A stretch of DNA of 64,000 nt from Aldehydirespirator sp965219165 (lineage in GTDB: Bacteria > Actinomycetota > Acidimicrobiia > Acidimicrobiales > Aldehydirespiratoraceae). Position 1 is the first letter of the stretch; each line of letters opens with the position of its first letter. Of the stretch, positions 24,077-32,292 are shown in pieces. The notes beneath the pieces were generated by a model. That model did not search any database. It was not told the origin of the DNA and worked only from the letters and a program-made list of their open reading frames with translations. The translations under genes and the position numbers were made by a program. The stretch covers positions 2,666,001 through 2,730,000 of the forward strand of contig CBDCMW010000002.1 in NCBI GenBank assembly GCA_965219165.1, written 5' to 3'.

Positions 24077-26412
24077 TGCTTGTCCTCCTTTGCATCGGAA
24101 ACGGGCTCTGCGGGCACGACGATCGTGATCGCAGCCTGATCGGGCCTGGTTGCACTGGACTTCACCGGGGCCTTCCCGGCCCGGCCGCGCACGTAGTTGT
24201 TGACCAGCACCGCCACCAGCAGCAGGGCTCCCAGAACCAGGAACCGCCAGTCGCTGTTCCATTGGGCGAAGCCGATGCCCTGGGAGATCATTCCCCAGAT
24301 CAGGGCCCCGATGCCCGCACCGAGCGCCGATCCGTACCCACCAGTCAGAAGGTTGCCGCCCACGACGGCGACGATGATGTAACGGAACTCGTTGCCGTCG
24401 CCCACGTCGGCCTGCACGGCCGTGAGCCTGAACGCGATCAGCATGCCGGTGATCCAGGCCGCGCCGGACACCAGCATGAACAGGGTGGTCTTGGTGCGCG
24501 CCGCGGGAACGCCCACCGAGCGGGCCGCCTCCTTGTTGCCGCCGACGGCCATGATCCAGCTGCCGAACTGCGTTCGCATCAACACCCACGAACCGACCGC
24601 CGCGAACATCACGAACGACAGCACGACCACGCCGTACTGTGTCTGTGGGCACCGCACCTCCCCGTCGGATCCCACTGTGCAGATGGCCTCTAGCTCGGCC
24701 CCGGTCACGAACAGCAGCCGGGTGACGACGCTGAGCATCACAGCCCCGATGCCCACCGTCACCAAGGCCCGTCCGACGCCTTCGTCGCGGGTGAACAGCG
24801 TGCGGACGACGGTGCCGACGACGTACACGCCGAAAGCGGCAAGCCCGCCCTTGGCCAAGGCGATCAGCAGCGCGTAGAGGATGCCGTCGCCGTCGACCAG
24901 CTCGAGCACGAAGAACAGGACGGTGGCGACAATGCCGACACCGGCTCCGATCCGCATCCACGCGCTGAGTTCGGGAGGAGGCGGAGCCGAGGTGCGCTCC
25001 ACGCTCAGATAGCGGGCCACCGCAGCCGCGGCCAGCACCAGGGCCACCAGCAGCAGCACAGTGAACAGCTCGACGCGCAGCTTGCGCGACGCCGACTCCG
25101 CCTGCACGAAGAAGGCCAGCACGACAATCGCAACCGAGGTGGCGAGCGAGACGATCACCGACGGCCTCACCCTGCTCGCGGCGGCGGAGAGCAGCCCGAC
25201 GCCCAGCAGCGCGAGCCCGCCGAAGAGGATGGTGCGAGCCGCCTGGACCGTCACCAGGAAGCTGACCGACGGCACCGCTATCAGCGCTGCGCCGATCAGG
25301 GGATAGCCCGGGGTGACGCGGCCCATTGCGGCCAGCACGGCCAGCACACCGACGACCGCGATCCCGAGAGCGAACACGAGGCGGCCGGGCGAGCCTCCCA
25401 GGAAGCCGAGTTGCGAGGCATCGGCAGAGTCCATCACCAAAGCGATGATGATGGCCACAACCAGGGCTGCGATACCGCTGGCCAGATATTGCCAAAGGCC
25501 CGCGGAGGCGCCGCTCTCGGACCGTCCGGGGCGCTCGTAGCGAGCCAGGCACCAGCCGGCCACGGCCACGATCACACCTGCTCCGGTCAGCGCCCCGAAC
25601 GCCTGGTTGGACAGGCGGCCATCCAGGGTCAGCAAGGACGCGAAGCCGATCGCGCCGGCCGCGGCGCCCGCCAGACACACGACGATCCCAGTGACGTTGA
25701 CGGTCCTGCGCCGGGCGTAGGTGAGCTCGAGGACCCCCAGCAGGAGAGCCGCGCCGCCGAACACCAACAACCCGCCCCAGGCCCAGTCGCGCCCGTCCCA
25801 CATGTGGCCGTTGCGGAGCCACGTGGCGCCGAAGATGCCGTTCCAGAACTCGTAGCCCTCGGCCTCGTCGAGGCCCTCCACCAGCACCTTGTTGGTGAAG
25901 AGCTTGGCGAAGCCGAGCTTGGCGCCGATGAGGATGAAGAAGGTGCCGAGCGTGACGATGAAGCTCGGGAGCGAGGTCTTGTCCACGAGGGTGCCGTTGA
26001 ACCAGCCGATCGCCAGAGCGAACGCCAGTGACAGCGGCACCGCGATGTGCAGCCCGAGTCCGGCGCCGTTGACGTCGTTGGCCAGCAGAATGACGATGAT
26101 GGCGGTTGCGCCGGTCATGGCCCCCGAGGAGAGGTCGAACTCTCCGCCGATCATCAGCAGCGCCACGGGCACCGCCATGAGGCCCAGATAGGCCGCCACA
26201 TCGAGGAAGTTGGCGGTGCCTCCGACAGTCCCGAACGGAGCGGATACCAGCCAGAACAGCAGCCATACGCCCACGGCGCCGAGCAGGGCGCCGATCTCGG
26301 GCCGGGTCAGCAACTGCTGGATCGGACCTCGATGGGCCAGCCGTTCGTCGGTCCCGCCAGCGGCGGGCGCGTCCGCGGCCTGGGAGCCGGTGGCGGCGTC
26401 AGCGTCAGACAT
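24073..26412 (-). CDS. Enlarged sugar ABC transporter permease (RbsC-like with internal membrane insertion)
   Basis: A 779-aa inner-membrane permease; RbsC-type proteins normally have about 320-400 residues. Residues 60-200 match the N-terminal half (LMIGGEFDLSSGAMTGATA, NGTLVDKTSLPSFIVTLGTF), and residues 590-740 match the C-terminal half (WIMAVGGNKEAARSVGV, AVVGGNLLTGGYGSALGAGI). Between them lie about 375 residues of mostly hydrophobic sequence, perhaps a dozen extra membrane segments, with no recognised domain. The frame is continuous and codon use looks normal, so it is not a simple artefact. It should form the channel for the lipoprotein and ATPase encoded on either side. Confidence 0.9.
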   Translation of the reverse strand: MSDADAATGSQAADAPAAGGTDERLAHRGPIQQLLTRPEIGALLGAVGVWLLFWLVSAPFGTVGGTANFLDVAAYLGLMAVPVALLMIGGEFDLSSGAMTGATAIIVILLANDVNGAGLGLHIAVPLSLAFALAIGWFNGTLVDKTSLPSFIVTLGTFFILIGAKLGFAKLFTNKVLVEGLDEAEGYEFWNGIFGATWLRNGHMWDGRDWAWGGLLVFGGAALLLGVLELTYARRRTVNVTGIVVCLAGAAAGAIGFASLLTLDGRLSNQAFGALTGAGVIVAVAGWCLARYERPGRSESGASAGLWQYLASGIAALVVAIIIALVMDSADASQLGFLGGSPGRLVFALGIAVVGVLAVLAAMGRVTPGYPLIGAALIAVPSVSFLVTVQAARTILFGGLALLGVGLLSAAASRVRPSVIVSLATSVAIVVLAFFVQAESASRKLRVELFTVLLLVALVLAAAAVARYLSVERTSAPPPPELSAWMRIGAGVGIVATVLFFVLELVDGDGILYALLIALAKGGLAAFGVYVVGTVVRTLFTRDEGVGRALVTVGIGAVMLSVVTRLLFVTGAELEAICTVGSDGEVRCPQTQYGVVVLSFVMFAAVGSWVLMRTQFGSWIMAVGGNKEAARSVGVPAARTKTTLFMLVSGAAWITGMLIAFRLTAVQADVGDGNEFRYIIVAVVGGNLLTGGYGSALGAGIGALIWGMISQGIGFAQWNSDWRFLVLGALLLVAVLVNNYVRGRAGKAPVKSSATRPDQAAITIVVPAEPVSDAKEDKQ

Positions 26413-26526
26413 TGAATCCCCCAGTCGGTTGATTGATTTCGCCGCCGACTCGAGTGCCGAGGCGACCCTTGCCCGCAGAGCCGGGCTTGCAGCTGGGAAG
26501 ACCCCGCTGCGCGGAAGCTAGCAGAA

Positions 26527-26550
26527 GGCGGCCGGCCGAAGCCGGCCGCC
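26527..26550 (-). terminator. Strong hairpin after the solute-binding protein gene
   Basis: A 10-bp GC stem (GGCGGCCGGC / GCCGGCCGCC) with a TTCG loop, 20 bases past the lipoprotein stop and ahead of the permease. Without a T-run it is likely an mRNA-stabilising or attenuating structure that keeps binding protein in excess over permease. Confidence 0.6.
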
Positions 26551-26569
26551 CTCCGCGAGTGCAGACGGA

Positions 26570-27622
26570 CTAACGAGTGCCCTGGCTAACCAGCGCCTTG
26601 ACCGCCGACGCGTTGGCGGTGTCCACGAAACCGGGGCCCGTCAGGATCGGCAGGCCGCCGCCCGCGGTGTTCTGGTTGGTGGCCTGCAGGTGCATCAGGA
26701 TCACCGGCAGGTACCCCTGCAGGTACTGCTGCTGGTCGACGGTGAAGGCCACATCGCCGGCCTCGATGGCGTCGATCAGGTCGCCCGACAGGTCGAAGCC
26801 GCCGATGACCAACTCGCGGCCGGCCTGCTCGCCCGCGGCGAGGGCCCGCAGCGGGAGGTTCGGGCCGACGCCGAGCACGCCGTCGATGGAGGGATCGGCC
26901 TGGAGGCGGGCCGCTATGCCGTTCTGCTGCTCGTCCGGGTTGGCGTCGAGACCGACGAACTCAGAGGTCACCGTACCGTTGAACGTCTCGGCGAGGCCGT
27001 CGCAGCGCTCCTCGAGCGCCACGTTGGACTGCTCCTGGCGGGCGCACAGCACGTGGGTTGCGCCCAGCGCGTTGAAGCGCTCGCCCGCACCATTGCCGGC
27101 CACGACCTCGGTCTGTCCAACATGGGTCACACCGCCGAGGTCCTTGTAGTTGTTCACACCCGAGTTGAGCGTGTACAGCGGGATGCCCGCAGCCACCACG
27201 GCCGCAGCCGCAGCGGTCACACCGGCCGGATCGGCCAGTGAGATGGCGATGCCGTCGGAATCCGACGCGATGGCTGCCTCGATCTCCTGGGACTGGGCCA
27301 GGGCGTCGTTGTTGGAGCCGAAGTACACGACGTCACAGCCGATGGCCGCAGCCGCGTCGTCGACGCCCACTTCGACCACGGACCAGAACACACCGGAATC
27401 GCCGTGGGTGATCACATGGTAGATCTTGTCGCAGCCCTGCGTGTCGACGACCTCGTCGGCCGCGGTCGTGGCCGGTGCAGCCTCGCCGTCGTCGTCTGCG
27501 GGAGCAGTCGTCTCCGCCGGGGCGGCTGGCTCGGACGCGTCATCGCCGTCGTCGTCACCGCATGATGCGGCTACAAGCGTGATGGCAAACACCACAGCGA
27601 GCAGCTTTAATAGTCTTGACAT
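26570..27622 (-). CDS. Periplasmic-type sugar-binding lipoprotein (MocB/RbsB-like)
   Basis: A 350-aa substrate-binding protein. The N-terminus MSRLLKLLAVVFAITLVAASC is a lipoprotein signal with lipobox VAAS-Cys21, followed by an acidic Asp/Ala/Pro/Thr-rich linker to about residue 60 and a type I periplasmic-binding fold (THGDSGVFWSVVEVGVDDAA, GIAISLADPAGV, YTLNSGVNNY, VGPNLPLRALAAGEQAG, FDLSGDLIDAI). SD GGAGGGAT precedes the ATG by seven bases. It delivers an inositol-like sugar to the permease/ATPase. MocB, which binds rhizopine, is of this class. Confidence 0.93.
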   Translation of the reverse strand: MSRLLKLLAVVFAITLVAASCGDDDGDDASEPAAPAETTAPADDDGEAAPATTAADEVVDTQGCDKIYHVITHGDSGVFWSVVEVGVDDAAAAIGCDVVYFGSNNDALAQSQEIEAAIASDSDGIAISLADPAGVTAAAAAVVAAGIPLYTLNSGVNNYKDLGGVTHVGQTEVVAGNGAGERFNALGATHVLCARQEQSNVALEERCDGLAETFNGTVTSEFVGLDANPDEQQNGIAARLQADPSIDGVLGVGPNLPLRALAAGEQAGRELVIGGFDLSGDLIDAIEAGDVAFTVDQQQYLQGYLPVILMHLQATNQNTAGGGLPILTGPGFVDTANASAVKALVSQGTR

Positions 27623-27626
27623 TTGG

Positions 27627-28577
27627 TTATCCCTCCGGGAATCGGTGATTGTTGTATGTTGCTCCGCTGCCCGCGCGGGCGGGCACCAGATCTCGCAGGA
27701 AGTCCAGGCTCAGATCGGCGTTGCGCCTGAGCCAGGCCACCGCGGAAAGGTCGCCCTCCGCGATGGCGGCATCCTGCTCCAGGACGTACCACAGGTCTCG
27801 TCCTGACTCTTCGAGACGAGCGACGATCTCGGCGATCGCCACCTCTCCCCGACCTAGGCGCGGGAACAGGCCGCGCTGCACGGCCTGCATTAGCGAGAAC
27901 TCCCCCGCCGTCAAGCGCGCCCCGAGGGCGGGATCCACGTCCTTGAGGTGGACGAGACCCACACGGTGCGCGTAGCGATCAAGAAGTCTCAATACATCGG
28001 TCCCGCCCAAGGTGAGGTGGGCGGTGTCCAACACGAGCCAGACCTCGGAGCCTTCCAGAACCCGGGCGAGCTCGGCGTCGGTCTCGACCACCGAGCCGAA
28101 ATGCGAGTGGAAGACCTGCCTGAGCCCGTGCGCGCCGGCCAATGCATCGATTTCCGCCAAGGAGTCGCACAACGAGGCCCACTCCGGATCGGTGAGCGGC
28201 TCCTGGCGCCAGTGGTCGGAGTGGCTGACGGCGCAAGTCACGAAGAACTGCCCCCCGGCACCGCCGATGAGCTCGGCCCACCGGTGCGCCTCGGCGCGGG
28301 CCTCGGCGGCGCGGTCCGGGTCGTGCAGGACCAGGGGCACGAACCCGCCCAGCAGGCTCAAGCCGTGGCTGTCGAGGGTCGAACGCAGCCGCGCCGGCTC
28401 TGTCGGCAGGTAGCCGAAGGCCCCCAGCTCGGTGTGGGTGAAGCCCGCCGCGGCCATCTCGGTCAGCACCCGGTCGACGGGAAGCTGGTATCCCCAGCCC
28501 GGTACCTCGCACACGCCCCAGCTGATCGGCGCGGTGGCGACCCGATCGAGCAGCGCGGTCCCTACGGCGGTCGTCAT
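27627..28577 (-). CDS. iolE: Inosose dehydratase-like TIM-barrel enzyme (IolE/MocC family)
   Basis: A 316-aa xylose-isomerase-like barrel. The N-terminal segment ATAPISWGVCEVPGWGYQLP is very close to IolE, which dehydrates 2-keto-myo-inositol. Metal ligands are expected in TELGAFGY, LVLDTAHLTLGG, LVHLKDVDP and YVLEQDAA. MocC of rhizopine catabolism is a homologue, so a related substrate is possible. The ATG at 28577 was chosen; it is the first gene of the operon, downstream of the LacI operator, with the lipoprotein gene four bases later. Confidence 0.85.
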   Translation of the reverse strand: MTTAVGTALLDRVATAPISWGVCEVPGWGYQLPVDRVLTEMAAAGFTHTELGAFGYLPTEPARLRSTLDSHGLSLLGGFVPLVLHDPDRAAEARAEAHRWAELIGGAGGQFFVTCAVSHSDHWRQEPLTDPEWASLCDSLAEIDALAGAHGLRQVFHSHFGSVVETDAELARVLEGSEVWLVLDTAHLTLGGTDVLRLLDRYAHRVGLVHLKDVDPALGARLTAGEFSLMQAVQRGLFPRLGRGEVAIAEIVARLEESGRDLWYVLEQDAAIAEGDLSAVAWLRRNADLSLDFLRDLVPARAGSGATYNNHRFPEG

Positions 28578-28696
28578 GCCTGCCGCGCGCCCAGCCCTGG
28601 CAGGCTCATGAGCCTGACGTGTGCTGCCGCCATGTCCCCCGCGTCCATTCCCACGCCTTCCTGGACACCGTCGTCGGTCTCGTGTCCGTTCTCCGC

Positions 28697-28727
28697 ATTG
28701 TATTGGAGCGCTCCAATGACCTATCAT
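28697..28727. promoter_or_regulatory. LacI-family operator on divergent iol / lacI promoters
   Basis: ATTGGAGCGCTCCAAT (28702-28717) is a perfect 16-bp palindrome with the central CG typical of LacI-family sites. It overlaps the leftward -10 TACAAT (28702-28697) of the inositol operon and falls within the 18-bp spacer of a rightward promoter TTGTAT (28698-28703)/TATCAT (28722-28727) for the repressor gene. Binding should block both. Confidence 0.82.
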
Positions 28728-28765
28728 CAACACCGTGGCATGTCAAGCCGCGGGGCGCCGGTGAC

Positions 28766-29779
28766 ATGAATCGCCCGACCATGGAGGACGTGGCCGAGCG
28801 GGCCAACGTGTCCAGGGCACTCGTGTCGCTGGTCGTGAACGACTCGCCGCAGGTCTCCGACGAGAAGCGTCGAGCTGTGCTGCGGGCCGCCCAGGAACTG
28901 GGCTACCGGCCCAACCTGATGGCCCGCAACCTCGCCCAGCAGCGCACACACACCATAGGCGTGCTCGTCGACGACCTCCGCAACCCGTTCTTCGGAGAGG
29001 TCGTGGACGGTATCGAGGCGGCGGCCACCGAGCACGGCCTTCGAGTGCTCATCCTCAACGGCCACCGCGACTCGCAACGCGAGCTTGCCGCGGTGGAGAC
29101 CTTCCTGCAGTTCCGGGTGGAAGGGATGGCACTCGTCGGACCCCGCATAGCAGACGACGACCTGGCCCGCATCGGCGAGTCATCTCCCTGCGTAGTGGTG
29201 GCCAGCGGCACGGTCCATCCCGGCGTCGACTCCGTGGGCACCGACGGTCGGCGGGGAGCCGCGCTGGCGGTGGAACACCTGGCCGCGCTCGGCCACCGGC
29301 GGATCGTCCACCTGGACGGTGCGGCCAACGTGTCCGCGGCGGAGCGCCGGGCCGGCTACAGCTCCGGAATGCAGGCCGAGGGCCTGGGCGACTTCATCGA
29401 CATTCGCGCCGCGGGCGACGACGAGGCCGACGCCCTCGCGGTGATCGACGCCCTGCTGGACGAACCGGATCCGCCGACTGCCATCTTCGCCTTCAACGAC
29501 CTGCTCGCGGCCGGAGCGCTGGACCGGCTCGACGACGCTGGCGTGGCCGTGCCCGGCGATGTGTCGCTCGTCGGGTTCGACAACACCTTCATCGCCGCTC
29601 TGCGCTACTTCTCGCTCACGACCATCAACCAGCCCACCCTGGCCATGGGACGCCTGGCAGTCGACACCCTGCTCCAACGACTCGCCGATGGTCCCGGCGA
29701 TCCCGTGCGCCATACTCTCCAACCCGAGCTGGTGGTGCGGGGCACCACCGGACCGCCGTCTGCCGGAGGGTCCCGATGA
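28766..29779 (+). CDS. LacI-family transcriptional repressor of the inositol operon
   Basis: A 337-aa regulator. TMEDVAERANVSRALVSLVVND is the helix-turn-helix (residues 5-26), followed by the hinge YRPNLMARNLAQQRTHTIGV and a periplasmic-binding-like effector domain (DDLRNPFFGEVVDGIEAAA, AIFAFNDLLAAGALDRL, VPGDVSLVGFDN, TTINQPTLAMGRLAVD). The ATG at 28766 starts the first conserved residues; the longer frame covers the operator and is excluded. Divergent from the operon and next to a perfect palindrome, it presumably represses both until an inositol derivative binds. Confidence 0.92.
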   Translation: MNRPTMEDVAERANVSRALVSLVVNDSPQVSDEKRRAVLRAAQELGYRPNLMARNLAQQRTHTIGVLVDDLRNPFFGEVVDGIEAAATEHGLRVLILNGHRDSQRELAAVETFLQFRVEGMALVGPRIADDDLARIGESSPCVVVASGTVHPGVDSVGTDGRRGAALAVEHLAALGHRRIVHLDGAANVSAAERRAGYSSGMQAEGLGDFIDIRAAGDDEADALAVIDALLDEPDPPTAIFAFNDLLAAGALDRLDDAGVAVPGDVSLVGFDNTFIAALRYFSLTTINQPTLAMGRLAVDTLLQRLADGPGDPVRHTLQPELVVRGTTGPPSAGGSR

Positions 29780-29844
29780 CTGAACGAATCAGCGCAATCG
29801 AACGAATCAGTATGACCGAACGAATCAGCGCCCGACGGTCCTGA
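29776..29844 (+). CDS. Micro-ORF with ERIS repeats after the repressor gene
   Basis: ATG at 29776 overlaps the repressor stop (ATGA); 22 codons follow, made of three 18-bp units (each with GAACGAATCAG) giving repeated ERIS. The TGA lies two bases before the next gene's ATG. It may couple translation or be repeat debris. Confidence 0.3.
   Translation: MTERISAIERISMTERISARRS
29782..29828 (+). repeat. Three 18-bp spaced repeats of GAACGAATCAG
   Basis: GAACGAATCAG occurs at 29782, 29800 and 29818, an exact 18-bp period. The other linker array (7176-7300) has the same period. Confidence 0.75.
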
Positions 29845-29846
29845 CC

Positions 29847-30452
29847 ATGTTGGACCACGTCTTCACCGACGCCATCGGCGCCCTGCGCGACGCCTTCGAG
29901 GACGCTCTGCTGGAACGGCAGGCGGGCGAGGAGCGGTTCCAGACCGACATTCTGCTGGGCGACGTCTCGTGGGAGAACTCGTACGCCCTGCCCGGGGAGG
30001 GGCAGCCGCCCCGGGTGTGCGCCGATGTCAGCTGCGTGTGGCCCACCTGGTCGCAGGCCGCCTACCTGAGCTGGTACGCGGGGGACGGCTACGCCGAGCC
30101 GCCTCGCATCGAGATCAAGATCCTGCTGCGGGCCCAGTGCCTGGCCCAGGCGCCCGAGCCCGCGATGGTCCTGGATGTGCTGCCCAGCACCAGCCCCGAC
30201 ATCGGCAGCGAGCCCCTCGCACGGGGAGGGCCCAGGGTGGAGTCGATGTACGCCGAGGATCTCGACGACGCCGACGCGACCGAGTACGCCATCGACGTCA
30301 GCTACGAGGGCGTCTACGAGCTGGACGAGGCGGGCCTGTCCGACGGCGCGGAACTCGACAAGCACTTCAACGCGCTCGGCGGGTGGATCGTCTCGATGCT
30401 GGTGCGCCTGGGCGACCTCAAGCTGCGCTACAAGCCGGCGCTCAGAGACTGA
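29847..30452 (+). CDS. Conserved-looking hypothetical protein
   Basis: A 201-aa soluble, acidic protein with no recognised family. It has no signal peptide or membrane segment. It begins DHVFTDAIGALRDAFEDALL, a likely amphipathic helix, contains WPTWSQAAYLSWYAG and ends with a beta-rich region and KHFNALGGWIVSMLVRLGDL. Codon use is typical of real genes here. Expression may be coupled to the repressor gene through the preceding micro-ORF. Function unknown. Confidence 0.7.
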   Translation: MLDHVFTDAIGALRDAFEDALLERQAGEERFQTDILLGDVSWENSYALPGEGQPPRVCADVSCVWPTWSQAAYLSWYAGDGYAEPPRIEIKILLRAQCLAQAPEPAMVLDVLPSTSPDIGSEPLARGGPRVESMYAEDLDDADATEYAIDVSYEGVYELDEAGLSDGAELDKHFNALGGWIVSMLVRLGDLKLRYKPALRD

Positions 30453-30484
30453 TCACGCCCCGAGGCGCTGCTCGCCACGACTGC

Positions 30485-31324
30485 TCACAGCCCGCGGCGC
30501 ACCTCGGGCAGGTCCCGGTAGGAGGGTGGTCGGCCCTCGGACTGGGCCATGAACGACTCCTCCAGGTCCTCGGGGTGGAACATCCCCGACTGCCACAGTG
30601 CGATGTGCCGAAGTGACTCCTCCACGCTGTGGTCCCGGCTGTAGTTGATCGCCTCCTTGGTGCCGTGTACCGCCAGCGGCGACTTGGCGGCAATCTCTGC
30701 GGCGATTCCCATCACCGTCTCCATCATCGAGTCGTGATCGTCGAAGACTTCGTTGACCAGTCCCAGTTCCAGAGCCCGCCTCGCGGGCAGGCGCCGGCCG
30801 GTGTACGCGTACTCGCGAGCCACTCCGGAGGGGATCAGCTTCGGCAGGCGCTGCAGGGTTCCTACGTCGGCTGTCATCCCGATGCTGATCTCATGGATCG
30901 AGAACCAGGCGTCGGCCGTGGCGTAGCGGCAGTCGGCCGCGGTCACGAGATCGACGCCGCCGCCCACGCATCCGCCCTGGATCGCGGCCAGCACCGGCAT
31001 CCGGGCCTGCTCGAGCGCGGTGAACGCACGCTGCAGGTGCAGCACGTTGAGCCTGAGGTTCGCCCGGCGCCGGCCGATCTCGCCCGACTCTGGATCAAGA
31101 CTCGAGTCGTCCGAGAAGACCGACAGGTCCATGCCCGCGCAGAAGTGGCGTCCCTCCGACGAGAGCACGATCACCCGCGCCCGTCCCGCGTCGGAGATCT
31201 CGTCCACGATGGCCGGCAGCTCCGACCAGAACTCCGGGATCATCGTGTTCAATTGCTCGCCACGGCTGAGGCGCACGTGCGCGATGCCCCCGGACTCATC
31301 CACCTCGAAGCATCTGTGGCCCAT
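30485..31324 (-). CDS. Enoyl-CoA hydratase/isomerase family protein
   Basis: A 279-aa crotonase-fold protein that acts on acyl-CoA thioesters. The oxyanion-hole segments are SSEGRHFCAGMDLSVFS (first) and IQGGCVGGGVDLVTAADCRYA (second); WFSIHEISIGMTADVGTLQRLP matches delta3,5-delta2,4-dienoyl-CoA isomerase-like enzymes, where acidic residues do the isomerisation. ATG at 31324 gives a normal N-terminus. It lies 75 bases downstream of a TetR gene on the same strand and may be controlled by it. Confidence 0.88.
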   Translation of the reverse strand: MGHRCFEVDESGGIAHVRLSRGEQLNTMIPEFWSELPAIVDEISDAGRARVIVLSSEGRHFCAGMDLSVFSDDSSLDPESGEIGRRRANLRLNVLHLQRAFTALEQARMPVLAAIQGGCVGGGVDLVTAADCRYATADAWFSIHEISIGMTADVGTLQRLPKLIPSGVAREYAYTGRRLPARRALELGLVNEVFDDHDSMMETVMGIAAEIAAKSPLAVHGTKEAINYSRDHSVEESLRHIALWQSGMFHPEDLEESFMAQSEGRPPSYRDLPEVRRGL

Positions 31325-31398
31325 GCCCGCAGCGTAACCGGGGACGGCCAGCTGCAGGATCAGGCCACTCGTGGGCAGCTCTCGACGTCGCTCTCCAG

Positions 31399-32091
31399 CT
31401 AGTCCGTGGCGGACGATGGGCTCACGGCTGCGATCAGCCTTCGGATCAGTGCATCCCATTCCGCGACCGGAACATGGCCGTTGTCAGGCTGCGACGACGC
31501 AACCAGATGCATGCCCAGGCCCAGGGCCTGGTAGAGGGCGACTATGGCGTGCGTGCTCAAGTCCGGGTCGATGGATCCCTCGGCCTTGCCCTTGGAGACG
31601 ACAGCGCTCAGCTTGACCGCCTCTTCCTTCATCGAGTGGGAGACCGCAGCACGGAAGCTGTCGTCGCGCCGCGCGCTCACGAGTGCCTCGATCGTCACAT
31701 CCCGAACCCAGGCTTTGTCGGTCGAGATGAGATCCGCGCCCACCGCCGAGAGCGTCTCGGCAGCGGACATCCCGGCGGCAGCCGCCGGAAGGTGCATGCA
31801 CTGCGGAACGATGTGACGGACGGCGTCGACGATCAGAGCGCGCTTGCCGGGCCATCGCGAGTAGATCGCACCGGTAGTCAGGCCGGCACGGTGGGCGATC
31901 TGAGCGACCCTGGCCGCCTCGAACCCGTGCTCTGCGAATGCGACGACGGCTGCATCCAGCAGTCGCTCGGTCACGTCGGGCGGACCACTGACACTGGCCG
32001 TCGCGTCGCAGGACTCGGAATGGCCGTCGTCCATCGCGTCGACGTCCCCGACGGTGTCTCGTGCAGCAGCGTCTCTTGCGGGTGTGTCCAT
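31399..32091 (-). CDS. TetR-family transcriptional regulator
   Basis: A 230-aa repressor-type protein. After a 38-residue disordered N-terminus comes the HTH: DVTERLLDAAVVAFAEHGF, VAQIAHRAGLTTGAIYSRWP, GKRALIVDAV. The rest is an all-helical ligand-binding domain. Its start may be further downstream, as the first residues are low complexity. Two near-palindromes upstream (32110-32138) look like its operators. The ligand may be a fatty acyl-CoA, judging only by the adjacent enoyl-CoA hydratase gene. Confidence 0.88.
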   Translation of the reverse strand: MDTPARDAAARDTVGDVDAMDDGHSESCDATASVSGPPDVTERLLDAAVVAFAEHGFEAARVAQIAHRAGLTTGAIYSRWPGKRALIVDAVRHIVPQCMHLPAAAAGMSAAETLSAVGADLISTDKAWVRDVTIEALVSARRDDSFRAAVSHSMKEEAVKLSAVVSKGKAEGSIDPDLSTHAIVALYQALGLGMHLVASSQPDNGHVPVAEWDALIRRLIAAVSPSSATD

Positions 32092-32109
32092 TTGTGGGCC
32101 AAGCGCGAT

Positions 32110-32138
32110 AATAGCCGTTATTGATAATAACCGTTATT
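32110..32138. promoter_or_regulatory. Tandem TetR-type operator
   Basis: AATAGCCGTTATT (32110-32122) and AATAACCGTTATT (32126-32138) are 16 bp apart; the second is a perfect inverted repeat around a central C. They lie in the AT-rich region just upstream of the TetR gene. From 32139 to 32292 no gene could be recognised, although a divergent target would be expected there. Confidence 0.7.
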
Positions 32139-32292
32139 TGCTGAAATATGCTAACATTCACCATAATCGTATTGGCTGCTGTAACCGAAATCCACTGATC
32201 CCGCGACAGAGAGGCAATATGCGATTCCGCCGACGAGCGGCAACCCAAGGAAGCAACCGCCATCCACGGCATGCCTCGGCGCCGATCGGCAG

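Noticed and set aside
23291..26266. 991-codon frame covering permease and ATPase
   Set aside because: Only its last 261 codons (ATPase) are real; the rest is an alternative frame of the permease.
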